From NCBI RefSeq assembly GCF_003063435.1, contig NZ_NESL01000014.1, forward strand, positions 1 to 57,799: a stretch of 57,799 nt of DNA. The letters are read 5' to 3'. Under the pieces are notes generated by a model, which did no database searches, was not told the origin of the DNA, and was given only the letters and a program-made list of their open reading frames with translations. The position numbers were made by a program, and so were the translations under genes. Below are positions 25,846 through 36,547 of this stretch, piece after piece. The stretch is from Limnohabitans sp. 2KL-1. GTDB taxonomy: Bacteria > Pseudomonadota > Gammaproteobacteria > Burkholderiales > Burkholderiaceae_C. Every line of letters starts with the position of its first letter. The first letter of the stretch is position 1.

Positions 25846-25870
25846 GCCCGTCTCGCCCATTGCGAAGAGG

Positions 25871-25893
25871 AGCCCCGCAAGCCGGGGCTTTTC
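25871..25893 (+). terminator. intrinsic terminator after rpmA
   Basis: AGCCCCG (25871-25877) pairs with CGGGGCT (25883-25889), loop CAAGC, followed by TTTTCGCATTTT. Outer bases TGCGAA/TTCGCA can extend the stem. It separates the ribosomal genes from obgE. Confidence 0.85.
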
Positions 25894-25918
25894 GCATTTT
25901 GGCCCGTGGGTGTTTTGA

Positions 25919-27067
<1,149 letters not shown>

Positions 27068-27127
27068 AGCCCGCTGAGGGCTGCTCTCGCGCCACTCGTC
27101 CAATTGCCAACGAAACCCCTCTTGAGC

Positions 27128-28264
27128 ATGACCACTCCCGCCGTTTCCAGCCTCTTGCGTGACGCCCGTCGTATCGTAGTCAAAGTGGGCTCCAGCCTGG
27201 TGACCAACGAAGGCCGCGGCCTGGATGAGGGCGCAATTGGCGAATGGTGTCGCCAAATGGCTTTGCTGGTGGGGCAGGGCAAAGAGGTGGTCATGGTTTC
27301 CAGCGGCGCGATTGCAGAAGGCATGAAGCGCCTGGGCTGGACCACCCGTCCCAGCGAAGTGCCTGCCTTGCAGGCTGCTGCGGCCGTGGGCCAGATGGGT
27401 CTGGCGCAGATGTACGAAACCAAGTTGCGTGAAAACGGCATGGGCAGCGCCCAAGTGCTGCTCACCCATGCCGATCTGGCCGACCGCGAGCGTTACCTCA
27501 ATGCCCGCTCAACCTTGCTGACTTTGTTGCAGCACCGGGTGTTGCCGGTCATCAATGAAAACGACACGGTCGTCAACGATGAAATCAAGTTTGGCGACAA
27601 CGACACCTTGGGCGCTTTGGTGGCCAACCTGATTGAAGCCGATCTGCTGGTCATCCTGACCGACCAAAAAGGCCTGTACACCGCTGACCCACGCAAAGAC
27701 CCTTCTGCCACGTTTGTGCACGAGGCCCGTGCCGGTGATCCTGCATTGGAAACCATGGCCGGTGGCGCTGGTTCGAGCATTGGCAAGGGCGGCATGATCA
27801 CCAAAATTCTGGCCGCCAAACGGGCTGCCGGTTCGGGCGCATCCACCGTGATCGCCTGGGGGCGTGAACCCGATGCCTTGTTGCGGTTGTGCGAGGGCGA
27901 CAACATGGGCACCTTGCTGGTGGCACAAACTGCCAAACAACAAGCCCGCAAACAATGGATGGCCGACCATTTGCAACTGCGCGGTTCTGTGACGGTCGAT
28001 GCTGGGGCCGCCCACAAGGTGCTGACCGAAGGCAAGAGCCTGTTGCCCATCGGCATGACGGGGGTGTCGGGTGACTTTTCACGCGGTGATGTGATCGCCA
28101 TCCGTGACGAGCAAGGCGCGGAAATTGCCCGGGGCCTGGCCAATTACGCCAGCGCTGAGGCCCGCTTGTTGTGCCGTAAACCCTCGCACGATTACGAAGC
28201 CTTGTTGGGCTATACCGCCGAGCCTGAAATGGTGCATCGGGACAATATGATCCTCAGTCGCTGA
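27128..28264 (+). CDS. proB: glutamate 5-kinase
   Basis: ProB phosphorylates glutamate in the first step of proline synthesis. The 378 residues comprise an amino-acid kinase domain ([14 protein letters not shown] near 16-29, [53 protein letters not shown]) and a C-terminal PUA domain (about 280-360). An in-frame TTG eight codons upstream is a less likely start. It ends at a terminator shared with rppH. Confidence 0.96.
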   Translation: MTTPAVSSLLRDARRIVVKVGSSLVTNEGRGLDEGAIGEWCRQMALLVGQGKEVVMVSSGAIAEGMKRLGWTTRPSEVPALQAAAAVGQMGLAQMYETKLRENGMGSAQVLLTHADLADRERYLNARSTLLTLLQHRVLPVINENDTVVNDEIKFGDNDTLGALVANLIEADLLVILTDQKGLYTADPRKDPSATFVHEARAGDPALETMAGGAGSSIGKGGMITKILAAKRAAGSGASTVIAWGREPDALLRLCEGDNMGTLLVAQTAKQQARKQWMADHLQLRGSVTVDAGAAHKVLTEGKSLLPIGMTGVSGDFSRGDVIAIRDEQGAEIARGLANYASAEARLLCRKPSHDYEALLGYTAEPEMVHRDNMILSR

Positions 28265-28281
28265 GCAGGCCCGTCTTGACT

Positions 28282-28315
28282 CCCAAAAAAAGCCCACATG
28301 AAGTGGGCTTTTGGG
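28282..28315. terminator. terminator between convergent proB and rppH
   Basis: AAAAGCCCAC pairs with GTGGGCTTTT around ATGAA, with CCC/GGG at the foot. A and T tracts on the two arms let it act in either direction. Confidence 0.85.
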
Positions 28316-28330
28316 TGTGAGGCAGAAGGC

Positions 28331-28948
28331 TCAACCTTGCGGATTTGGATCGAAACTCGCCCCAGGCGGCAGTTCCATGTGCAAGGGTGGCTGAGTATCG
28401 GCTTGCCCCATTTCAGGTTCAAACCCCTCGCGCTGCCCACGAGCGCCACCACGCAAATACCGGTTGTGCCGTTCGTGCCGGGGCAGGTAACGTGCCAGTT
28501 CGGTCAGTGCCATTTCATAGACCCCGCGCTTGAACTCCACCACCACATCCAGGGGCACCCAATAATCGTTCCAGCGCCAGGCGTCGAATTCCGGGTGGTC
28601 GGTGGCGCGCAGGTTCAGGTGGTGGTCGTGCGTGACCATCTGCAGCAGGAACCAGATTTGTTTCTGGCCCTTGTAAAAGCCGCGAGCATCCCGGCGGATG
28701 AAGCGGTCAGGCACCTCATAGCGCAACCAGTCACGGGTTCGGGCCACGATGCGCACATGCTCCGGGTGGAGCCCCACTTCTTCATGCAGTTCTCGGAACA
28801 TCGCCTGTTCAGGACTTTCGCCCCGGTCGATGCCGCCTTGCGGAAACTGCCAGCTGTGGGTGCGTATGCGCTTGCCCCAGAAAACCTGGTTTCTCTGGTT
28901 GAGCAGAATGATGCCGACGTTCGGCCTAAAGCCTTCACGGTCAAGCAT
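28331..28948 (-). CDS. rppH: RNA pyrophosphohydrolase RppH
   Basis: RppH removes pyrophosphate from mRNA 5' ends and starts RNase E-dependent decay. The 205-residue protein starts [27 protein letters not shown] and has [28 protein letters not shown] (Nudix box). The family-typical [18 protein letters not shown] and the [13 protein letters not shown] tail region are present, with a Pro-rich C-terminal extension beyond E. coli RppH. The ATG at 28948 is preferred over an upstream TTG. Divergent from proS. Confidence 0.95.
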   Translation of the reverse strand: MLDREGFRPNVGIILLNQRNQVFWGKRIRTHSWQFPQGGIDRGESPEQAMFRELHEEVGLHPEHVRIVARTRDWLRYEVPDRFIRRDARGFYKGQKQIWFLLQMVTHDHHLNLRATDHPEFDAWRWNDYWVPLDVVVEFKRGVYEMALTELARYLPRHERHNRYLRGGARGQREGFEPEMGQADTQPPLHMELPPGASFDPNPQG

Positions 28949-29047
28949 AATCAACCTCAAATTTTTAAATTGTGTCCATTATGCACGCCGCACCTGCGCT
29001 TGTTCTTGGATGTTTCCCTGATGCCCTTGCAGAGTTAGCCCGCCGCG

Positions 29048-30793
29048 ATGAAAGCCTCCCAGTTCCTCATTTCCACCCTCAAAGAAGCCCCCGCCGATGC
29101 CGAGGTGGTCAGCCATAAGCTGATGACCCGTGCGGGCATGATCAAGAAGCTCGGTGCCGGTATTTACAACTACATGCCCATGGGCTTGCGCGTGATCCGC
29201 AAAGTCGAAGCCATCGTTCGCGAAGAGATGAACCGCGCTGGAGCGATTGAGATGACCATGCCCGTGGTGCAGCCTGCCGAGCTTTGGCAAGAGACGGGCC
29301 GCTTTGACAAGATGGGCCCAGAGCTTTTGCGCATCAAAGACCGCCACGGCCGCGACTTTGTCATCCAGCCCACGAGCGAAGAAGTCGTGACCGATGTGGT
29401 GCGCCAGGAAGTGCGCAGCTACAAACAGCTGCCCAAAAATTTCTACCAAATCCAGACCAAATTCCGTGACGAGCGCCGCCCCCGCTTTGGCCTGATGCGT
29501 GGCCGCGAATTCATCATGAAGGACGCCTACAGCTTTGACCGCGACATGGTGAGCGCCAAGGCCAGCTACCAGGTCATGGCCGGGGCTTACCGCAAGATCT
29601 TTGACCGCTTTGGCTTGACCTACCGCGCTGTGGCTGCCGACAGCGGTGCCATCGGGGGCGACCTGAGCGAAGAGTTCCAGGTCATCGCTGCCACCGGCGA
29701 AGACGCCATCGTCTACTGCCCCACCAGCAATTACGCCGCCAACATGGAAAAAGCCGAGGCTTTGGCCCCGAGCCAGCCCCGCGGTGCGGCAAGCCAAGCA
29801 CTGACCAAGACGCCCACCCCAGGCAAGAGCACCTGCGAAGACGTGGCCGCCTTGCTGAACGTGCCCCTGTCCTCCACCGTCAAATCGCTGGTGCTGGCCA
29901 CCGACACCCTGAACGAGCAGGGCGAGATCGTCAAATCCCAAGTCTGGCTTTTGCTGCTGCGCGGCGACCACGACATGAACGAAGTCAAGGCCAACAAACT
30001 GCCCGGCATGGAGGGCGGTTTCCGCTTTGCCACCCTCGGCGAGATCGAAGACCACTTCGGCTGCAAGCCCGGTTACCTCGGCCCCCTGAATCTGAAGAAG
30101 CCCGTGCACATCGTTGCCGACCGCGAGGTGGCCGTGATGGCCGACTGGATTTGCGGTGCCAACGAAGAAGACTTCCACATCACCGGCGTCAACTGGGGCC
30201 GCGACCTGCCCGAGCCCGCCTTGGTGGCCGACATCCGCAACGTGGTGGCGGGCGACAAGTCCCCCGACGGCCAGGGCGAGCTGGCCATTGAGCGCGGCAT
30301 CGAAGTCGGCCATGTGTTCTATCTGGGCACCAAATACTCCAAGGCCATGAATGCCACTTTCCTCGATGAAAACGGCAAGCCGCAATTTCTGGAAATGGGC
30401 TGCTACGGCATCGGCATCACGCGCTTGCCCGCCGCCGCCATCGAGCAAAACCACGACGAGCGCGGCATCATCTGGCCCGACGCGATTGCCCCGTTCACTG
30501 CCGTGGTGTGCCCCATTGGCATGGACCGCAGCGAAGCCGTCAAAGCCGAGGCCGAGCGCATCTACGCCGCCTTGTTGGCCGACGGCGTGGACGTGATCCT
30601 GGACGACCGTGGCGAGCGCCCCGGTGCCATGTTTGCCGACTGGGAGCTGATCGGTGTGCCACACCGCATCACGATTGGTGACAAGGGCCTCAAAGACGGT
30701 CTGGTGGAGTACCAGCACCGCCGCGATGCCGAGTCCAGCAAAGTGGCCGTGGCCGACATCTTGGGCCACCTTCGGGCACGTCTTGCGGCCTGA
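29048..30793 (+). CDS. proS: prolyl-tRNA synthetase
   Basis: A class II synthetase of the bacterial type, 581 residues. Motif 1 region ([37 protein letters not shown]), motif 2 ([30 protein letters not shown]), the editing INS domain (about 225-405) that clears Ala-tRNA-Pro, motif 3 ([17 protein letters not shown]) and the anticodon-binding domain at the end ([24 protein letters not shown]). A complete enzyme. Confidence 0.97.
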   Translation: MKASQFLISTLKEAPADAEVVSHKLMTRAGMIKKLGAGIYNYMPMGLRVIRKVEAIVREEMNRAGAIEMTMPVVQPAELWQETGRFDKMGPELLRIKDRHGRDFVIQPTSEEVVTDVVRQEVRSYKQLPKNFYQIQTKFRDERRPRFGLMRGREFIMKDAYSFDRDMVSAKASYQVMAGAYRKIFDRFGLTYRAVAADSGAIGGDLSEEFQVIAATGEDAIVYCPTSNYAANMEKAEALAPSQPRGAASQALTKTPTPGKSTCEDVAALLNVPLSSTVKSLVLATDTLNEQGEIVKSQVWLLLLRGDHDMNEVKANKLPGMEGGFRFATLGEIEDHFGCKPGYLGPLNLKKPVHIVADREVAVMADWICGANEEDFHITGVNWGRDLPEPALVADIRNVVAGDKSPDGQGELAIERGIEVGHVFYLGTKYSKAMNATFLDENGKPQFLEMGCYGIGITRLPAAAIEQNHDERGIIWPDAIAPFTAVVCPIGMDRSEAVKAEAERIYAALLADGVDVILDDRGERPGAMFADWELIGVPHRITIGDKGLKDGLVEYQHRRDAESSKVAVADILGHLRARLAA

Positions 30794-30834
30794 TCGTTCA
30801 GCCTGATCTGTTCGCCTGAATTGGGGCCATACCG

Positions 30835-31476
30835 GTGACGCGTCGCCCCGGCCACGCCACCCGCCGGGCCTCCATGGCCCGGCTGCTGCTGAGCGTGGTG
30901 CCGGGCCTTTTGTCTTCAAGCCGGGCTCAGGCGGGCACCCAAGTCGAAGAACCCCTCTCGCACGCGGTGCGCTCGGCGCTCAGCGCCGCCGTGGCGGCTG
31001 CGGCACCGCCTGAGCCCCTGCTGGGCACGCAGCAAGAGCAACAAGCCTATGCCCAATGGCTGGCCACCAGCAGCCAGCGTCTGGCCCGCTACAAAAACCA
31101 TCCCACCGAGCGACAGGAATTTCTGCAAACCCTCTGGTACGAAGCCCGCCGAGCCGGTCTGCCCCTCTCGTTGGTCTTGGGCGTGGTGCAGGTTGAAAGC
31201 GCGTTTCGTAAATTTGCCGTGTCCAGTGCGGGGGCGCGGGGTTACATGCAGGTCATGCCATTTTGGGCGCGGCTGATCGGCGACGGCGACGACAGCCGTT
31301 TGTTCCACATGCAGACCAACCTGCGCTTTGGCTGCGTGATCCTGCGCCACTACCTGGACCGCGAACGCGGTGACACCTTCATGGCGCTGGGCCGCTACAA
31401 CGGCAGCCGGGGGCAGAGTCCCTATCCGCAGGCTGTTCAAACGGCGCAGCGCGGCTGGCTGCACCCGGTGGATTGA
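30835..31476 (+). CDS. small exported lytic transglycosylase (SLT domain)
   Basis: About 213 residues with an N-terminal export signal (RRASMARLLLSVVPGLLSSSRAQA) and an SLT domain. The catalytic Glu is in LVLGVVQVESAFRKFAVSSAGARGYMQVMPFWARLIG, and MALGRYNGS completes the fold. It would cleave peptidoglycan to 1,6-anhydromuramic products in the periplasm. The GTG start keeps a double-arginine N-terminus; an ATG 13 codons later also leaves a usable signal. It is 41 nt downstream of proS and probably co-transcribed. Confidence 0.88.
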   Translation: MTRRPGHATRRASMARLLLSVVPGLLSSSRAQAGTQVEEPLSHAVRSALSAAVAAAAPPEPLLGTQQEQQAYAQWLATSSQRLARYKNHPTERQEFLQTLWYEARRAGLPLSLVLGVVQVESAFRKFAVSSAGARGYMQVMPFWARLIGDGDDSRLFHMQTNLRFGCVILRHYLDRERGDTFMALGRYNGSRGQSPYPQAVQTAQRGWLHPVD

Positions 31477-31501
31477 ATTGAATACTTTGGAATTTAAAAA
31501 A

Positions 31502-31543
31502 TAGACTGAAGCATTGTCTTTGTGTATTATTTAACTAATACAC
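31502..31543 (+). promoter_or_regulatory. promoter and overlapping palindromic operator of the GntR-ABC operon
   Basis: -35 TAGACT (31502-31507), 17-nt spacer, -10 TATTAT (31525-31530). A perfect 8-bp inverted repeat, GTGTATTA (31522-31529) and TAATACAC (31536-31543) with a 6-nt centre, covers the -10 and the expected start point near 31537. This is the layout of an autorepressed YtrA/GntR promoter. The resulting leader would be only about 9 nt, with no ribosome-binding site. Confidence 0.6.
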
Positions 31544-31545
31544 CA

Positions 31546-31941
31546 ATGCACATGAACTTCAGCATCGCCCCCAGTGACCCCACCCCGATCTACCGCCAGA
31601 TCGTGGAGCAGGTGCGTCGCCAGATTGCCGGTGGCGTGATTGGCCCGGGGCAAGAGCTGCCCAGTGTGCGTGCCCTGGCGCAAGAGCACGCGATCAACCC
31701 CATGACTGTGTCCAAGGCTTACAGCCTGCTCGAAGCCGAAGGTCTGCTGGCCCGTCGCCGGGGCATGGGCATGGTCGTGGCTGGGCAGGGAGCGCGCAGC
31801 GCGGTCGATCCGGAGCGCCTGCTGGCCCCTTTGCTGCAGGCCTTGGTGCGACAGGCCGCCGAACTGGGTCTGCCACCCGAGACGCTGCACCGGCTCATCG
31901 ACCAGACACTCGACAACACTTCAGACAGGGAGACACCATGA
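31546..31941 (+). CDS. GntR-family regulator, YtrA type
   Basis: A 131-residue repressor: winged helix-turn-helix PIYRQIVEQVRRQIAGGVIGPGQELPSVRALAQEH, then PMTVSKAYSLLEAEGLLARRRGMGMVV (about residues 14-85). A short helical C-terminus of about 45 residues replaces the large effector domain of other GntR classes. YtrA-type regulators usually control the ABC transporter encoded with them, and the palindrome directly in front supports this. ATGs at 31546 and 31552 are both possible; neither has a good ribosome-binding site. It overlaps the ABC ATPase by 4 nt. Confidence 0.88.
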   Translation: MHMNFSIAPSDPTPIYRQIVEQVRRQIAGGVIGPGQELPSVRALAQEHAINPMTVSKAYSLLEAEGLLARRRGMGMVVAGQGARSAVDPERLLAPLLQALVRQAAELGLPPETLHRLIDQTLDNTSDRETP

Positions 31942-32762
31942 CACGAATTGCCATCGAGGCCCACGACCTCCAGCTCGCCTACCGGCGAAAAACCATCCTG
32001 AACCGTCTGAACCTGGCCGTGCCCGAGGGGGCTGTGCTCGGGCTGGTGGGGCGCAACGGTGCTGGCAAAAGCACCCTGATGCGCTGCCTGACCGGCCTGG
32101 TCAAGCCCACTCAGGGGGACTGCCGCATCGGCGGCTACCCGAGTCAGGACCTGGCCGATGAGGTGCGTGAACGCCTGGGGGTGGTCGCGCAAACGCCAGA
32201 CCTCTTTGAGTGGCTGACGGGCGAGCAGCATTTCGAGCAGATCGGCACCATGTACCGCGACTGGCAGCATGACCGTGCTCGGGCGCTGGCCACGCAACTG
32301 GATCTGCCCCTGTTCACCCCTGCGCGTGCACTCTCACTGGGCGATCAGCAAAAGCTTGCAGTGGTGCTCGCGCTGGGCCACGACCCCGACTGGCTTTTGC
32401 TCGACGAGCCGGTGGCCAGCCTGGACCCGGTGGCACGTCGCGCCTTCATGCGTGCCCTGTTCGACCGGGTAGAGCGCGAGGACCCGCGCACCGTGATCAT
32501 CAGCAGCCACCTGCTCAGCGATCTGGAGCGGGTGGTCAGCCATGTGGCTTTCATGCATCAGGGCCGGATTCAGCTCATGGACGCCTGGGATGTGCTGGCC
32601 GAGCAGGTGCGATGCGTGCAGGGGCCGGTGGCTCCGCCACCAGACTGTGTGCTGGCACAAACAGCCGATGGCCGCTGGATCGTGGACTTGCGCAGGGCAC
32701 CGCCCGGCCTGCAGGGCGAAGCCATGAACCTGGAAGACCTGTTTGAGGGGCTCAACGCATGA
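31938..32762 (+). CDS. ABC transporter ATP-binding protein
   Basis: 274 residues. Walker A GRNGAGKST near 39-47, a Q-loop in VVAQTPDLFEWL, the signature region reading LSLGDQQKLAVVLAL rather than LSGGQ, Walker B DWLLLDEPVASLDP, and the H-loop IISSHLLSDLE. The short C-terminal extension has no recognisable domain. It is translationally coupled to the GntR gene before it and the membrane protein after it. The cargo is unknown; relatives in YtrA-controlled operons respond to cell-envelope stress or antibiotics, and this is not shown here. Confidence 0.9.
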   Translation: MTRIAIEAHDLQLAYRRKTILNRLNLAVPEGAVLGLVGRNGAGKSTLMRCLTGLVKPTQGDCRIGGYPSQDLADEVRERLGVVAQTPDLFEWLTGEQHFEQIGTMYRDWQHDRARALATQLDLPLFTPARALSLGDQQKLAVVLALGHDPDWLLLDEPVASLDPVARRAFMRALFDRVEREDPRTVIISSHLLSDLERVVSHVAFMHQGRIQLMDAWDVLAEQVRCVQGPVAPPPDCVLAQTADGRWIVDLRRAPPGLQGEAMNLEDLFEGLNA

Positions 32763-34069
32763 AAGCCCTGATCCAGCGCAGACCGTCTCAGCGATCTGGC
32801 GCATTCAATTTGCTCTTTCCGGTGTTTTTCAACGGAGTTTTCATGTGGGCGGCCTATGCGGTTCATGCATCGCAAGGGACCTTGAGCAGTGTTTGGATGA
32901 GTGCTGCTTGGGGAAGCGGGGCGAGTTTCGTGGTTTTGCTGGTTCCGCACAATGACTTTCAGCAACAGTGGCTTCGCCTGCTGCGATTGCGGGTGCCTTC
33001 TGTGCATGTGCAGCGATGGGTGTTTGGGCATTTTCAGATGCTCATGTTTTGGGCGGTCTTTTTTTGTTTGACCGTGCTTTGTATCGCCCCCTTGAGTGGC
33101 TTCACGTTGCAGCAGGGCAGTGCGCTGGTGGGTCTGTCCAAGGTGGGTTGGCCGCTGTATGGACTGGCGGGTTTGGCCAGGATGGGCCATGGGCCCCGCT
33201 GGGTGCGATGGCCATGGCTGATGTACCCCGTGTCCATGTTCGCATGGGCGAGCTCTTGGTTGGTTTGGCAGTATTGGGGCAAAGATCAAGGCTGGTGGCT
33301 GCCCCTGATCTGCTTGCTGTTCTCTTTGATCGGACTGTGGGCCCTGATGCACCGGATGCTGCGTTTGGGCGAACCTGCCCCGGTTGTCGAAGTTCGTGTT
33401 GTGGGGCGGTGGGACGGGTGGGCACGGTTGTGGTCGTATTGGCGTGGGCAAGGGCGGTGGATCGGGCTGCCGCAGATGGTGGCTTTTGCAGTGCTGCCCT
33501 TGACTCAGTCCATATTTTCGCCATGGGTATGGTCGGAAAAAGGGCTTGGATCCCGGTTGTTGGCTTGGGTGCTGATCATGATTTGCTTGCTACGCTCAGA
33601 TCGCCACCACTGGCGTTGGGAACTGATGCCGCGTTTGCGGGTTCGTCAGAACCGTGCTTACGAAATCTGGGGGGCCAGCTTGCGTTTCGTACTCAGTCTG
33701 TTGATTCCGCTTGGACTGATAGGTTTGCTTGTGAATTTTGGTTTGGGCGGTTTATTGCTCGACATTCTGAAAACCGTGGGACATGTGTGGCGCTGGTGGA
33801 CGGTGGACTTGCTGGTGGCCACCGCCATGGCGGTTTGGGTGCGTTCGCTGCATTGGCGGCGTTGGGAAGATGGCCTGGGGCTGCTGCTGGTGATGTCTGG
33901 CTTCATCTGGATGCTGACCGACAGCGGCAGGCAGTTTTGGGCGCTGCGCCATATGGGCCACGATCTGTTGCTGATGCTGATAGGCGCAGCACTGCTATTA
34001 CAGGCAAACCGCAATTTAGAACGGTTCGGATTGTCAGACTGGCGGCAAACGACAACCTCGGGCCAGTGA
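32759..34069 (+). CDS. tryptophan-rich membrane protein, probable ABC permease
   Basis: A 436-residue protein with about ten hydrophobic segments, for example LLFPVFFNGVFMWAAYAVHA, MLMFWAVFFCLTVLCIAPLSG, WLPLICLLFSLIGLWALM, FVLSLLIPLGLIGLLVNF and LGLLLVMSGFIWML. It is very rich in Trp and Arg at helix ends. I do not recognise a family. Its place as the third coupled gene after a YtrA-type regulator and an ABC ATPase makes it the membrane half of that transporter. No periplasmic binding protein is encoded nearby, which suits an exporter. Confidence 0.75.
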   Translation: MKALIQRRPSQRSGAFNLLFPVFFNGVFMWAAYAVHASQGTLSSVWMSAAWGSGASFVVLLVPHNDFQQQWLRLLRLRVPSVHVQRWVFGHFQMLMFWAVFFCLTVLCIAPLSGFTLQQGSALVGLSKVGWPLYGLAGLARMGHGPRWVRWPWLMYPVSMFAWASSWLVWQYWGKDQGWWLPLICLLFSLIGLWALMHRMLRLGEPAPVVEVRVVGRWDGWARLWSYWRGQGRWIGLPQMVAFAVLPLTQSIFSPWVWSEKGLGSRLLAWVLIMICLLRSDRHHWRWELMPRLRVRQNRAYEIWGASLRFVLSLLIPLGLIGLLVNFGLGGLLLDILKTVGHVWRWWTVDLLVATAMAVWVRSLHWRRWEDGLGLLLVMSGFIWMLTDSGRQFWALRHMGHDLLLMLIGAALLLQANRNLERFGLSDWRQTTTSGQ

Positions 34070-34083
34070 GATCGACGGGCCGC

Positions 34084-34106
34084 AAAAAAGCCACCTGAAG
34101 GTGGCT
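34084..34106 (-). terminator. terminator of the grxD transcript
   Basis: Read on the minus strand, AGCCACC-TTCA-GGTGGCT (34106-34089) is followed by TTTTTT. It lies between the convergent membrane protein gene and grxD and clearly serves the leftward transcript. Confidence 0.85.
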
Positions 34107-34140
34107 CTGGCGGGGCTTTGGGCCCGGGTGTGGCGGTCGA

Positions 34141-34464
34141 TCAGGCTTGGCCGTTGATCACTTGCTGCAATTCGCCCGATTCGTACATTTCCATCATGAT
34201 GTCGGAGCCGCCGATGAATTCGCCCTTGACGTAGAGCTGGGGGATGGTGGGCCAGTTGCTGTATTCCTTGATGCCCTGGCGGATTTCAGCGTCGTCCAGC
34301 ACGTTCACGGTCTTGACGGTTTTGGGGTCCACGCCGACAGCTTTGAGGATCTGGATGGCTCGGCCGGAAAAACCGCACATCGGGAAGCTGGCGCTGCCCT
34401 TCATGAACAGGGTGATCTCGTTGCCTTTGACGAGTTCGTCGATGCGTTGCTGGGTGTCGCTCAT
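34141..34464 (-). CDS. grxD: monothiol glutaredoxin (Grx4 type)
   Basis: 107 residues with the CGFS active site (FPMCGFSGRAIQIL, about 27-40), WPTIPQLYVKGEFIGGSDIMMEMYESGEL, and the glutathione-binding residues around the cis-Pro. CGFS glutaredoxins bind a 2Fe-2S cluster between two subunits and pass it to acceptor proteins. A GGAG precedes the ATG. It is the last gene of the leftward hemA-prfA-prmC-grxD run, 86 nt after prmC. Confidence 0.96.
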   Translation of the reverse strand: MSDTQQRIDELVKGNEITLFMKGSASFPMCGFSGRAIQILKAVGVDPKTVKTVNVLDDAEIRQGIKEYSNWPTIPQLYVKGEFIGGSDIMMEMYESGELQQVINGQA

Positions 34465-34550
34465 GGTCTTTACTCCAAATGGGGTCGGTATCGAATGGGG
34501 TGAATTATGTCTCTGATTGAAAGTCTGCCATTTTCACAGGGGTGTTGCTG

Positions 34551-35432
34551 TCACGCCGGCATGGCCGCGCCTGTGCAGCGCTCGATGCCGCCCAGATCGC
34601 GGCGCGACTGCACCTGCACAAACCCGGCCTCGCGCAGCAGCGCTTGCACCTGGGCCGCCTGGTCCCAGCCGTGTTCGAGCAGCAGCCAGCCGCCGGGGGC
34701 CAGGCAGGCAGGGGCCTGGGCAATGATTTTGCGGATGTCATCCAGGCCATCAGGGCCGCTGGTCAGGGCTTGAAGGGGTTCGTGTGTCAGGGCGGCCAAG
34801 TGCGGGTCGCCATCGGCCACATAGGGCGGGTTGGAGACGATGAGGTCAAAACGGCCCGTGTGCTGGACATCTACCGCCTTCAGCCAGTCGCTGGCGATGA
34901 ATTGCACGCCCAGTTGCAAACGGGCGGCATTGGCGCGGGCCACGGCCAGGGCGTCTTCGCTCGCGTCCACGGCCCACACCGTGGCATCGGGCCGGGCATG
35001 TTGCAGTGCCAAAGCCACCGCGCCGCTGCCCGTGCCCAAGTCCAGAATGCGGGGCGAGCCATTGGCGGAAGAGGGTACGTGCGTGGATTCTGGCTGGGAT
35101 TCAGGTAGACATTCCAAGGCCCACTCCACCAAAGTTTCGGTGTCGGGGCGTGGGTCCAGCACACGCGCATCCACAGCGAGCGTCAGACCAAAAAAATCCT
35201 TGCGCCCGGTGATGTAAGCCACGGGCTCACCGCTCAGGCGGCGCTGCAGTGCGTCATGCCACGCGGCTGCTTGCACAGGCGTCAAGGTGTCGCTGTCGTG
35301 GGCCAGCAGCCAGGCACGGTCGTGCAGCGGGCGTTGCAGGCCGTGCAGCAGCAAAATCTGCGCGTCCACCCGGGCCAAACCCAGGGTTTGGGCTTGACGC
35401 AGACACTCGGCGACGGTCGTTGGGTTTTGCAT
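34551..35432 (-). CDS. prmC: release-factor glutamine methyltransferase PrmC
   Basis: PrmC methylates the Gln of the GGQ motif in release factors; its substrate PrfA is encoded directly upstream. 293 residues from the ATG that overlaps the prfA stop (TGATG). N-terminal helical domain, then the methyltransferase fold with RILDLGTGSGAVALAL and the catalytic NPPY (LIVSNPPYVADGD). GGWLLLEHGWDQ closes the fold. The frame above the ATG overlaps prfA and is not coding. Confidence 0.95.
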   Translation of the reverse strand: MQNPTTVAECLRQAQTLGLARVDAQILLLHGLQRPLHDRAWLLAHDSDTLTPVQAAAWHDALQRRLSGEPVAYITGRKDFFGLTLAVDARVLDPRPDTETLVEWALECLPESQPESTHVPSSANGSPRILDLGTGSGAVALALQHARPDATVWAVDASEDALAVARANAARLQLGVQFIASDWLKAVDVQHTGRFDLIVSNPPYVADGDPHLAALTHEPLQALTSGPDGLDDIRKIIAQAPACLAPGGWLLLEHGWDQAAQVQALLREAGFVQVQSRRDLGGIERCTGAAMPA

Positions 35433-36532
35433 CAGGCGGTGGCCCCAATTTCCAACGCCGCCAATTGTTCGGCCGCTTCGTAGCTTTGCAAGGCGTGGAC
35501 CACGTCCTGCAAATCGCCTTCCATGATGGTGAGCAGCTTGTACAGCGTCAGGTTGATGCGGTGGTCGGTCAGGCGCCCTTGTGGGAAGTTGTAGGTGCGG
35601 ATGCGGTCCGAGCGGTCGCCGCTGCCGATCAGGCTCTTGCGTTCGGCCGCGTCTTTGGCGGCGCGTTCGGCCCGGTCTTTTTCCTGAATCCGGGCTGTCA
35701 GCACTTTCAGGGCTTGTGCCTTGTTGCCGTGCTGGCTGCGGCCGTCTTGGCATTCGGCCACGATGCCGGTGGGCAAGTGGGTGATGCGCACGGCCGAGTC
35801 GGTCTTGTTGATGTGCTGCCCGCCCGCACCGCTGGCGCGGTAGGTGTCGATGCGCAAGTCGGACGGGTTGATCTTGATGGCCGCGGCCTCGTCCGGCTCA
35901 GCCAGCACCGCCACGGTGCAGGCGCTGGTGTGGATGCGGCCTTGTGTCTCGGTGGTGGGCACGCGCTGCACGCGGTGGCCACCGGATTCGAACTTGAGCG
36001 CGCCATACACGCCATCGCCCGACGCGCCGCCCTCGATGCGCACCACCACCTCTTTGTAGCCGCCCAGCTCGCTGGTCGATTCAGAGACGATCTCGGTCTT
36101 CCAGCCTTGGCTTTCGGCATAGCGGGTGTACATGCGCAGCAAGTCGCCCGCAAACAGGGCGGACTCGTCGCCCCCGGTGCCAGCGCGGATTTCCACAAAG
36201 GCCGGGCGTGCGTCATCCGGGTCTTTGGGCAGCAGCATGCGTTGCAACTCGGCTTCAAGCGTTTGCAGCTCGGCGCTGGCGCTGGTCACTTCTTCTTCGG
36301 CCATCTCGCGCAGGTCGGCGTCATCGAGCATGGCTTGGGCGGCTGCCAAGTCGGCACTGCGTTGCTGAAAGCGGGCAAAGCGCGAGGCCACGGCGCAGAC
36401 GTCTGCGTGTTCGCGCGAGAGCTTCAGGAACTGGGTCATATCACCCATGATGTCTTCACGCGAGAGCAAAAAGTCCAGCTCGGTTAGCCGCAAGGCGTAG
36501 CGTTCGAGTTGTTGGATGAGAAAGGGTTTCAT
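35432..36532 (-). CDS. prfA: peptide chain release factor 1
   Basis: RF1 reads UAA and UAG stops. The 366-residue protein has the GGQ motif in [21 protein letters not shown] (about 230-250) and the helical N-terminal domain. The [20 protein letters not shown] segment of domain 2 and the C-terminal [22 protein letters not shown] are present. The start [15 protein letters not shown] is canonical; in-frame codons above it lie within a repeat element and are not coding. Coupled to prmC. Confidence 0.97.
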   Translation of the reverse strand: MKPFLIQQLERYALRLTELDFLLSREDIMGDMTQFLKLSREHADVCAVASRFARFQQRSADLAAAQAMLDDADLREMAEEEVTSASAELQTLEAELQRMLLPKDPDDARPAFVEIRAGTGGDESALFAGDLLRMYTRYAESQGWKTEIVSESTSELGGYKEVVVRIEGGASGDGVYGALKFESGGHRVQRVPTTETQGRIHTSACTVAVLAEPDEAAAIKINPSDLRIDTYRASGAGGQHINKTDSAVRITHLPTGIVAECQDGRSQHGNKAQALKVLTARIQEKDRAERAAKDAAERKSLIGSGDRSDRIRTYNFPQGRLTDHRINLTLYKLLTIMEGDLQDVVHALQSYEAAEQLAALEIGATA

Positions 36533-36547
36533 GCGACCAGAATTTTT

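Noticed and set aside
28979..30919. Minus-strand open frame of about 646 codons opposite proS
   Set aside because: Antisense shadow of a complete synthetase gene.
32968..34098. Alternative plus-strand frame of 376 codons inside the Trp-rich membrane protein gene
   Set aside because: The other frame begins at the ATGA overlap with the ABC ATPase and has clean membrane segments; this frame starts mid-gene and has shadow-like Gly/Ala/Arg composition.
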